64,000 nt of DNA from assembly GCA_002803225.1 (NCBI GenBank), contig NXFV01001079.1:1-64000 (forward strand), in the 5' to 3' direction. This document shows positions 45,144-54,444 of the stretch, piece after piece. This DNA comes from Gamarada debralockiae (taxonomy: Eukaryota > Ascomycota > Leotiomycetes > Helotiales > Hyphodiscaceae). The notes under the pieces were generated by a model. The model saw nothing but the letters and a program-made list of their open reading frames with translations. It was not told the DNA's origin and did not search any database. The translations under genes and the position numbers were made by a program. The first letter of the stretch is position 1, and each line of letters opens with the position of its first letter.

Positions 45144-46048
45144 TAGAATCTATGCACATGTTAATATCTCTTATATATTTTTTATAAGTTGTGTTCCGTG
45201 GCCACTCCCGGACACCATGAACCCCTCCTACAGGAAAATCACATTCACATTATCGCCCTCACGCCTGATTTGTAAAGGGTCTTCTTTTATTGCGCAACAG
45301 AGTTCTTTTGCCATAGATCCACCACCGAGCTCTTATCACTCTTAATACTTATAAAGGAGTCTTATCCGAGCTCTAAGGCCTCACCACTATGCAGGAAATC
45401 GTCATCAGCCTTGTGATGCTGTTGCGTGCAAATTCTTAAGAAGGCCGCTATGCTGATCTGTACCTCGAGTCAAAATGACTGTTTTTGAGTTAGTGTCAAG
45501 CGATACCGCACGTGCTATATTATCTTCATAATTATAATGTAATTTCACTTATATCATCATCACTTGGCAAGCTTGTGGCTATTCAGACTGTGCAAGGCGA
45601 AACTGCATTATACATAGCTTTGACTGTCACCGAGCAGAGTGGCTGCTTATGGAAGTTTCTAAAAGAACGCCACTAATAGCTATTAGAAAGAGCTATTTAC
45701 CCAATTATTATTGACCCTTTAACTCTAATGGCTGCAATGCACAACTTATAACTCTCACGATAACATGGTCAAATATGTTTTAAAATATTTTGCCTGTCTC
45801 TTTGTATAGGCTCACACTAGCGATTATATGGAGAGTATATAAGAATTCTAGAAGATTCTAGCAACTAAGTGGCAACTGTAAACTACTATAAAGGCATATA
45901 CTCCCTTAGAACCCTCTGTGAAATAAAGAGTAAAAGAAAAAGAAAATTACATTTAAAGTATTTAAAACATTAACAATAATTAGTAAACAAGTTGATATTA
46001 TAAAATCTTTAACTGTGCTTGAAATCCTAAGAAAAGAAATTCGTCTAG

Positions 46049-46391
46049 CTGCTTGAGAAGATCCAGTCCGACCTATACAACAAAGCTGGTGCCGCATTCC
46101 GGGCCCACCGACTCGTCATTACCAAATGGGACGAAGTAATCCCAGCCCTCGACGCGAAGAACGTGGTTCTCATCCCGTCGTGCTTGGCCGAGAAGTGCGA
46201 GGATAAGATCAAGGAGCTGACGACCGGGAAGCAGGAGGAGGTCGAGGGCTCAGCTGAGATGAAGGCTCCCAGCATGGGCATGAAGAGTTTGTGTATTCCG
46301 TTTGAGCAGCCAGAGGGCATTGTGAAAGTGCCTGAACCCTGAATGCGGCGCTTTCGCCGAGAAGTGGTGCATGTTTGGACGAAGTTACTAG
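46049..46391 (+). pseudogene. Orphan C-terminal fragment of cytosolic prolyl-tRNA synthetase
   Basis: Starting abruptly after TAG at 46046-46048, the frame reads LLEKIQSDLYNKAGAAFRAH, RLVITKWDEVIPALDAKNVV, then KSLCIPFEQPEG. This matches the C-terminal region of eukaryotic-type ProRS. The frame then stops at 46340, but one base away the proper family end is present: KCLNPECGAFAEKWCMFGRS plus Tyr and a stop at 46391. A one-base lesion near 46322-46328 therefore separates them. The tRNA-binding and catalytic parts are absent; upstream is AT-rich repeat DNA. The fragment itself is GC-rich, like a normal housekeeping gene. It is most likely a relocated or duplicated tail. Confidence 0.85.
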
Positions 46392-46654
46392 AGTGTTAGT
46401 TACTTAGAGCGAGTTGTTTCTTGATGTTAGTGAGTGGTTGCTGGAGTTGGGAAAAAGTCTCGGACCTTCGGCCGACATGCGATGAGATATGATTTCACGA
46501 TGGAAGACGATGTATGGCTCTTGTTCTCTACTTGTTTTGACAACTTGCAAAGGCGCCAGTAAGCCTAGAGCTATCTCATGAATGCAAGAGAATGAGGGTT
46601 AGAGAACGAAAGATATCGAAAATAAACATCTTCTAGAAAATCTTGCGTCCTACT

Positions 46655-46785
46655 GTCGAATCAGACGATAGCATGTGTGCAAATCATGTATTGATTGATA
46701 ACTAAGGAAGGAAGACTCGTAGGGTTGCCAGAACCCAAGTATGTACACAGCCCCGTTGCCACAGCAACACCCAGCGCAACTGACA
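46655..46785 (+). repeat. Dispersed repeat, copy 1, part B
   Basis: Matches 53943-54084: GTCGAATCAGACGATA, then CTAAGGAAGGA, TAGGGTT.CCAGAACCC and GTTG.CA.AGCAAC in the same order. This is an LTR-like fragment. Confidence 0.6.
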
Positions 46786-47265
46786 CCTACCTTCGCATGT
46801 GTCTCATTCTCGGAACAGAATACTAATCACAGCCCCGCATGATGGAAGTGAAGTGATGAAAAGTACCAAATGATCTATTAAGAACTGTCACCAAAGGCTA
46901 CTACGAAGTAAAGACATCCGCCCATCCCAGATGCCATCCGACCGTCTAGAAGTAAACGAAGAAGCCTACCACTGACTGACGACTTTTTTTGGGGGGGGGG
47001 TTCTCATCTCATTCATGTCCATCAACCGTGAAGCCTAAATCCTCGTTCATCAGTCCCCGTCACTCATCACCCGATCATGTACCGTCCTTCGTGTTTCGTC
47101 CTCCTCAATTGTTCTTATCCCTAGATGTATATGCCGCAGGCGCCAACCGAACGAAAGACGGAACGCCGGATCCATGCTGCATGCAGTCATTTACTGTTTT
47201 GATACTGGGTGCAAGGTAGTCCAAATAAGCGTTTACTGAGCTCGAGAAATAGTGGGCGAAAATGC
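46786..47265. other. 3' flank of PKC1
   Basis: Contains a T7-G10 homopolymer junction at about 46983-46999. No coding frame of interest on either strand. Confidence 0.4.
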
Positions 47266-50200
47266 TCAGACGAAATCGGCCGAGTACGAAAATCCGCGAA
47301 ATTCTTCTTGCATAGCCTGGGACAGCACTAGAAATTTTGTTAGCCCAAGTCCTTCCAACTTGCCTTAGACATAGCTTACCAGACTGTACAGGGGTCAGAA
47401 CAGGGGTGACACTGGTAAATTCAGAATCGAAATTGCTGGTATCGGTTGCACTGGTAATTTGAGGTTGGAAAGGAGGTGGAACGCGCTTATGGTAAACATC
47501 ATCCCAATTGATGTTTCTGAAGAAGGGCTGGCTCATGATTTCTTGGGCATCTGTGGGTCCGCTCCCAAGTCGCTGGTCAGGTTCTCTCGTGAGAAGCTTC
47601 TGAAGAACCGAAACAGAGTCTCGAGGCATGTGAATGGGGTATAGGGGTTCATCGGCCAAGATGGCATCGTAGATTTCAGCTTCGTCCTCACCTCGGAATG
47701 GCGATTGCTGGAGAAGCATTTGGTAAATAAGGACACCGAACGCCCACCAATCAACAGCACGACCATACTTCTTGTCAAGTAAGATCTTATGAAAGTTAGT
47801 CTTATTCAAAAAGATGGAGCGGATAGTATTTACCTCAGGAGCCATGAATTCAGGAGTACCACAGAAGGTACTCGTCGTTGAGCTGTACCACATATCTTCC
47901 TTACACAGACCGTAATCTGCAATCTTGATATGGCCGTCTAAGGTCAAAAGGATGTTGTCCAATTTCAAATCACGATAAATAACGCCGTTTTCATGGAAAT
48001 ACTTCAACGCTAAGCAGACCTCGGCGGCATAAAACCTAGTTCTGTTAGTAAGAGAATCTGTATCAACTGGGAAAATATACGTACTGAGCTCGCTTAGTTC
48101 CAAATTGGCCACGCTGGATATGCAACATCAGATCTCCACCACTGATATATTCAGAAACGAAGTACACTCTTGTTTCGGTCTGGAAGCAAGCATGTAGATT
48201 GAGCAAGAATGGGTGACGTCCCTTGTTGGCAATCAAGAAAACTCTTTTCTCGGATCTCATACTCTCGACTTCGTCATTCTCGATAATGAACTCCTTCTTC
48301 AACACTTTGATGGCATACAGCTGCTTGGTCTGCTTGGTCTCAGCAAGCATAACCTTACCAAAGTTACCTTTACCAAGAACAGCGAGGAAGTTGAAATGGT
48401 CAAGGCCAATACGCCGGCCAGTGCCCTGCTCTTTGGCATCTGGTGCTGGCTTTCGAACAGGGATGACTGCAGATGTGACAGAAACAGGTGCCACGGGTTC
48501 TGGAACTGGCGCTGGCGTTGACGCGGATGCTTGATTAGCATACATGGTTGTAGGAGAAATCTGAGGCTGCTGCTGTACTTGTTGAGGTTGTTGCATTTGC
48601 TGTTGCTGTGGTGGGTAGCCACTGACTTGGGCATATGCTGCAGGATTGTAGCTTGGCTGAGTAGGAACCTGTGGCTTAGGAGAACCATACCCGCCTTCTT
48701 CAGGTTGGCTATCCATACGGCCACCGTACCCGAGAGCACCAGTTGGTCGTCCAGTTGCGTAATCAGAAGAAGTGCGTTCGTATGGGTTTCTTTGCGAAGG
48801 GTTTCTTTGCGAAGGGTTTCTTTGCGAAGGGTTTCTTTGCGAAGGGTTTCTTTGCGAAGGGTTCATTGACCCAGACATCGCTACTGCTGCAGCTGCAGCC
48901 GCGGATGCTGATGAAGTTCTATCTGGTCCAGCAGGTCGTTGAGGTGAAGTTTGCTGAGCAGTTGCTTCCATGGACGTAGGAGAAGTTGCTGCATAAGATT
49001 GAGTTCTTGGTGGTCGAGATGGGTCTTGTCCATAGGAAACTCGGTCACTAGCAGATGAACCTGCGTCAGAGGAAGGCTTAGAGGGTCGTAAAGATTTGCT
49101 GCTGAGGGATGTTTGAGCTGTTGTCCGTCTTTTTTGGTTTCGAATTCCTTCAATGATTACATTTGCAACGGCCATGGACATGCCGCAGAAGTCGGGAACA
49201 AAATGCACACATTGTGCGTGACAGGTTAGCCCACATTCTGATGCCGTTAGTGAATTCTCAACTAGTAATTAGTGATTAGCTTACCAGAGCATTTTCGGCA
49301 ATTCTTCTTTCCAGCAGGCAGAATATAACCGCAGTGACAACACCAGTTTGCACTCATGTTCGAGAATTTCTCGAAACGGTGAGGAATGCGGTGGTTGATC
49401 TTCTCCTCGTCCGGATCCGTCTCTGCGTTCGACTTGCTGATACACTTGGTGACCACGCTAGAGTAGCATTTTGTGTGACAAGTGTATTTACAGTCCTCGC
49501 ATTGCATACCGGCGGAATACTTGAGGAATTCGCCGCAAAGGGCACAACGCATAACGTTGTAGAACTGTTGTGACACAAACTTGTGTCCATATAATTCGTG
49601 GATCTCCTCCTTGCGTTGTCGAATGGCACCTTTACGGTTCAAGCCAGCGTCAAATGGGCGGCGTTCTTTTGTCTGCTTCGTGAAGCTGATGGTCAATTGC
49701 ACAGCACCAGTAGGCTCAAGAGCAAACCATGCATCAATTGGCTGAGGAGGGACAATTCCAGCACCACCCAAAGGAGCAGCATTTTGAGGTTGCGGTGTAC
49801 CTCCAGCACTTCCAGGAGAAGGACCAAATTGTGGCGCAGGATTCATATTGAATTGCGGAGGAGCTTGTCCTGGAAGACCATTGTTCATTCTGTCTGCGGA
49901 AACCCATCCTGAGCTGTTGATCTCGGCCTCAATCCTCTTTCGTCTCATTTCCTCCACAATGTCGGAAATTCGAATCCAAAGTAGGCCTACTGGCAGCAGA
50001 TGGTCCCCAGGCTTGTCGTAAACCGTCAACTCAATCTCATTGGCCTTTTCCACATTTACGTTGTGGAATTCGGTCTCCCATTTATCTGTTCGAGTTGCCT
50101 TTGTGCGAGCAACTACATTATCTTCAACCTTCACCGCCACAAAAGTTTCAGGTCCACGAGCAAATCTGCTTGTTGTTGCATGATCGACATCTTTAACAGC

Positions 50201-51132
50201 CTGTATCCGAACCGAGAGCTGACCGGTTTGGGGTTTCCGCATGTTGGGAGTGTTAATGCTATCATCTGAGGCACAGAGGTTAGATATCCTGTCAAAATTT
50301 CGAAAAGCATGTCCTGGTGTAACATACCATCTGGAGCATCTGCGGAACTCTCCATCTCAATATGCAGGTCCTCGTATCTCTTAAGAGCTTGCTTTAGCAG
50401 TTGGATTTTTTGAGTGCTCTCAACTCTACGTCCGGCAGCGTCTGCCTTACTCTTCCGGTCGCCCTCCATCTGGTACAATTGAACCATCTTCTCGACTCCC
50501 TTGAGATATTGTTTTTCAACGTTGAGCTTGAATTCTAATTGTGACAGCATAAGCTGAATGCGAGGTCCTAGAAATTTGGTGTCATACTTGATGAGGTCTT
50601 GCACATAAAGTTAGCAGTATCTCCGGCATGCTTTTGGGCAGCAAAACACACCAAGTTTTGTATAGTTGGGCCGTGACTTGAGCATATTAGAGCCAGGTCC
50701 CGGAGGTGCGAAGGGGTGTCGGGGTGGCATCATATCACCATGACCACCAATCTGGCTGTAGTACTGAGTCCCGTAGCCTCCTCTGTCCATGTCTGCGTCG
50801 GCATAACCTCCTCTGGAGTCCTTGGGTGGCGGGGTGAGAGGTCCATCTCTATCGTTGCGGAAGCCAGCACTCTGCGGTCTGCCAGCTCCCGCACCACCAG
50901 GACCCAAGTTCATGTTGTCCATGCCTGAGCCCATCCGACGCATCTGAAGCTCCTGCATGCGCTCCTCGAGGTACTGGATATTGCGGCGACCCTCGCGCAT
51001 CTGGATGTCTATCCTGGCGCAGACTCCCTCATTCAGGGTCTGCTGCCGCATCTGATTTGCAGCTGTGAGTAGAGCTCGTTCCCGCTCGATCTTCTTGTAG
51101 ACCGAGCTGAGAGCATCGTCGTCGTTGTTCAT
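47266..51132 (-). CDS. PKC1: Protein kinase C (Pkc1), cell-wall integrity kinase
   Basis: Seven exons on the minus strand (51132-50652, 50597-50328, 50265-49285, 49237-48085, 48035-47834, 47785-47380, 47327-47266) give 1184 residues. Every junction is GT-AG and in frame, and the length is normal for fungal Pkc1. Order: HR1 coiled coils (1-65 and about 160-235), C2-like (about 260-370), two C1 zinc fingers (about 475-525 and 545-595, with the C-x2-C pairs present), a low-complexity linker, the kinase domain (from 859: [46 protein letters not shown]) and the AGC tail ending [11 protein letters not shown] with the hydrophobic motif. It acts below Rho1 and feeds the Slt2 MAP kinase cascade. The linker holds a 15-bp minisatellite. 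Short frames on the opposite strand are shadows. Confidence 0.97.
48784..48858 (-). repeat. In-frame 15-bp minisatellite in PKC1 linker
   Basis: Five exact copies of GGGTTTCTTTGCGAA (plus strand) encode five Asn-Pro-Ser-Gln-Arg units, at about residues 703-728 between the C1 and kinase domains. The copies are identical, which suggests recent expansion or ongoing homogenisation. Confidence 0.95.
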
Positions 51133-51200
51133 GCTGCGCGACGAGGCGGCTCTACAGAGGGTGGACCAGGCTACCGTCAGAGCGCTGGAGCTCAAGGCAC

Positions 51201-51359
51201 CTAAGTACTCCAAGCGGGATGCACAGAGACGACCTGCGTGCCGTCGGGTGAGAAGGCTACTGGCGAGACTATATCAGAGTGGCCCTTGAGCGTCTAGACC
51301 GGCGCTCCCGTGGCAGCGTCCCAGAGCCGCACTGTCCGATCAAGAGATCCAGAGACGAC
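51201..51359 (-). pseudogene. WD40-repeat fragment (NLR-type)
   Basis: The minus strand reads VVSGSLDRTVRLWDAATGAP, then V, a TAG stop, and TLKGHSDIVSPVAFSPDGTQ with VVS. That is one complete WD40 unit plus the start of the next, of the high-identity kind found in fungal NACHT-WD40 (HET-E/D/NWD) proteins. It ends at a stop at 51201-51203, 70 bases upstream of the PKC1 start codon, on the same strand. No ATPase domain nearby. Confidence 0.8.
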
Positions 51360-51844
51360 CTCTCTAGTAATGAAGCTTGTCGGAGTCGGTGCTTGAATTG
51401 TGTAGGTTACAGTGCTCATCTACGGTAGATAGCTTAGAGCCCAGAGCCAATCACGAAATCTCCGCTATTACGAACAGCGACGCTGTGAATCACCAGACTG
51501 TACTTGTCTTCAGCACAATTCCTTGCTGTGGTAACCCCTTGCACCTCCGCGGAAGATGAGTCATCTAACAATTTGTGTCGTGCTAAGCAGAGGATCTGCG
51601 GCGCTGTGTAGTGTGTTTACGGACGCGGCGCAGGTCACCCGCGGAGACTCCGCGGGTCCAGCACGGTCGGACCCGCACTCTACCCCAATTTGGTACACCC
51701 ACTATGACTTATAAGAACAGCATGTAGCCCAACAGGTTTTCGAAATGATAAGCACAAGAGTCAATTCCCTGCCTATTTCTGTCTTTGCATCGGAATTGTT
51801 TGACCTGCTGAACATCGCGACGTTCTCATAACAACCGAGACAAA
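51360..51844. other. Divergent promoter region between PKC1 and the MFS gene
   Basis: Contains TATA-poor sequence with GC-rich direct and inverted motifs (cgcggagactccgcggg, 51639-51655). A similar ccgcggagattccgcgcg occurs at 54413-54430 before the Zn2Cys6 gene. Such CGG-spaced inverted motifs are typical of Zn2Cys6 binding sites. Confidence 0.45.
51639..51655. promoter_or_regulatory. Candidate Zn2Cys6 binding site upstream of the MFS gene
   Basis: CGCGGAGACTCCGCGGG is a near-palindrome with CGGAG...CTCCG half-sites, about 190 bases before the MFS start. A related near-palindrome, CCGCGGAGATTCCGCGCG, lies about 15 bases before the start codon of the Zn2Cys6 gene (54413-54430). Shared sites could mean the regulator controls both. 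Inference only. Confidence 0.4.
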
Positions 51845-53620
51845 ATGGACGCTGAAAAGGAAACGAAGCCGACCGATTCGGTGCACTCACAAGATACTGT
51901 CCAAGCAAACGATGCAACTTTCAATCAGGATATCGAGGGACAAGGAGGTGTAGCCAGAGATGCATACGATGCCACCAAGGCCAAAGAGATGGATCCAAAT
52001 ATTGTGGACTGGGACGGCTCGGACGACCCTGAGAACCCGTTGAATTGGCCATTCCGAAAGAAGTTCGCGGCTATTGCATTGATCTCCTTCATCACTATGC
52101 TCTCGTGAGTATTCTCTGCGGCCGCGACGCGTTACGCACTCGTGAACTGACTTTCGCAAACAGAACTATTGCTTCGACCATCATATCTCCAGCTACGGAG
52201 TATGTGATGGAGGAATTCAACTCGGCCAACGAGCAATTGGCGGCGTTTGTGACCTCAGTCTATCTACTCGGCTATGTTTTCGGGCCTCTCGTGCTGGCGC
52301 CCATGTCTGAGCTTAGGGGTCGCGCCATCATCTACAATGTTGGCAACACTCTCTTTTTAATCTTCAACATCGCCTGCGCCGTTGCTCCGAACCTCGGCGC
52401 TTTGATTGTCTTTCGTTTGCTTGCAGGTATCGCTGGCTCCACGCCCATAACTATTGGTGCAGGCTCTATCGCCGATATGATGGCGGTGGAGAAGCGTGGT
52501 CTGGCGATGGTGTCGTGGATCATGGGACCCCTGGTGGGACCGACGGTTGCACCATTAAGTACGTCATGAATTCTAACGATGCTAAATGGAACATGAAACT
52601 GACAGCCATCAGTTGGCAGTTACCTAGCTCAAGCTAAAGGATGGCACTGGGTCTTTTGGCTTGTCTCTATCCTGGTAAGGAACAAGAATCCTGTGAGGTG
52701 TGGCCAGTTCAAAACTAACTATGCTTTAGTCTGGCGCTGTTTGGCTTGCCACTCTGTTCCTTGTCCGCGAGTCCTACCCCGTAATCATCCTGCAACGAAA
52801 GACGAAGCGCCTCCAAAAAGAGACCGGAAATCCAAATCTAAGATCCGCCCTCGATACGAACAAGTCCCCGAAAGAAGTATTCAAGGTCTCGATCGTTCGG
52901 CCGATCAAGTTGTTGTTCCTATCACCAATCGTCTTTATGATATCGTTGTATATGGCGCTGGTTTACGGATACCTATACTTGATGTTCACGACCTTCCCCC
53001 GTGTATTCCAAGGCCAATTTGGCTTCTCCGACGGCAGCGTTGGTTTCGCATACTTGGGGTCGGGCATCGGATCATTCTTCGGTTTGATATTCTGCGGAGC
53101 TATCTCAGACCGACTTGTCGTAATCCTTACGAAGCGCAACGGGGGAGAGCCAATGCCCGAGTATCGCCTACCAGCAATGTTCGCGGGCGCTATCCTCCTC
53201 CCGATCGCCCTTTTCCTGTACGCCTGGACGGCACAGTACAAAGTCCACTGGATTCTCCCCATCATTGGATCCGCCATTCTCGGCGCTGGCATGTTTACGA
53301 TCTTCGTGAGTTATGGTGCCAATACTACGAAATCCCCTTTTGACCTATACTTACATTCCTTTCAGATGCCGGGCCAGACGTACCTCGTAGATGCTTATAC
53401 CCAGTACGCCGCCTCTGTGTCGGCTTCGGCGACCGTCTTCCGCTCTCTTTTAGGAGCTCTGCTTCCACTTGCTGGTAACAGTATGTACGATGCTCTGGGT
53501 CTGGGGTGGGGCACTTCGCTTCTCGGCTTCATTGCAGTCGCATTCATGCCAGTGCCTCTCATCTTGTGGTTCTTTGGTGAGCGGATTCGCACCAGCAAGA
53601 TGGCGCAACTCAGTCTTTAG
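51845..53620 (+). CDS. Major facilitator transporter, drug:H+ antiporter type (DHA1-like)
   Basis: Five exons, 51845-52104, 52164-52558, 52613-52674, 52730-53305 and 53366-53620, encode 515 residues. The introns are 54-60 nt; the last is a multiple of three without stops, so retention would add 20 residues. The N-terminal cytosolic part ends DDPENPLNWPFRKKF, a hallmark of fungal DHA1-type carriers. Twelve helices can be counted, with LVLAPMSELRGR in loop 2-3 (motif A position) and FRLLAGIAGSTPITIGAGSI in helix 5 region (motif C-like, GxxxGP at MGPLVGPT). The second half starts after a ~50-residue basic loop (SIVRPIKLLFLSPIVF). It should export a small molecule using the proton gradient at the plasma membrane; the cargo is unknown. 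A Zn2Cys6 gene follows 0.8 kb downstream. Confidence 0.93.
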
Positions 53621-53717
53621 CGGCATCATTTGTCGCGGAACAGGTCATGACCGGCGTTCACGGATGCGATTCATTATCGGACGATACAACTCATCTCCTG
53701 CTGTACTATAGATCGGT

Positions 53718-54084
53718 CTTGTCAGTTGAGCTGTATTTTGGGGGGCGAAATATAGTGGCATTTCTAGACCTAGCTGATATCTCAGGAGCTGAAATACAAG
53801 GAGGGGAAGAGCTCTCTTATATCACAAAAGAGGGGAAAATACAGGCTATACCTGATTAGGCAATTCCAACCAACAGGTCTCTGGCCAAAAAGCAGAATTT
53901 TTCAGAAGGGAATGGAGGAATAGATTATAGAAGGGGAAACGTGTCGAATCAGACGATATTGTATGGTAAAATCATGTATATTGATAGATATCTCTGATGT
54001 CTCTAAGGAAGGAAAAATAGTAGGGTTACCAGAACCCGAGATATGTGTACACAACCGTTGTCATAGCAACCAGCTCATCTGACT
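53718..54084 (+). repeat. Dispersed repeat, copy 2, parts A and B contiguous
   Basis: Here both halves lie together (A 53718-53885, B 53943-54084); at 44.9-46.8 kb they are separated by 1.6 kb. GC is lower and many differences are transitions, as expected from RIP-like decay. Probably a decayed LTR or non-autonomous element. Confidence 0.5.
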
Positions 54085-54444
54085 GCTACTACGCAAACAC
54101 TTAGCGTTTAAAGCACACCAAATAATTCACATGTCACAGTACTATCATTATCACACTAAATATAGACGTATTGGTGCAGATGACAGGCGAATACTTTTTA
54201 TCCTGAGAAGTCTAGATGTTTCCTTGATGAGTGCACGAAGCGATCTGGGCTCCCGCTGCACATTTTAGCAGGACTCGGGTGACGCCGTACGTAAATCCCC
54301 CTGCACCATCGCTGGGCCACTCACGCGAAGATTGACTACATTAAGAAATTTGACTAAGCACGCCATGGCGCTGGTAGTCTCCACAATTCCGTACTAGCCT
54401 CCGTTGGAGTCCCGCGGAGATTCCGCGCGACCTGGCCGCGTACC

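Larger units (their letters stand above)
44155..46048. other. AT-rich transposon graveyard
   Basis: Highly AT-rich with no open frames of note. It contains the dispersed repeat at 44947-45085 and the terminal repeat at 45088-45143. At 45830-45920 is an LTR-promoter-like stretch (gagagtatataagaattcta, then gaagattctagcaac and ctataaaggc). These look like decayed remnants of several elements. Confidence 0.5.

Noticed and set aside
46983..46999. T/G homopolymer junction
   Set aside because: Low-complexity tract prone to sequencing error; no function inferred.
48784..48858. Regular short repeats that could suggest a CRISPR-like array
   Set aside because: Units are contiguous without spacers and encode an in-frame NPSQR tract within PKC1; the genome is fungal.
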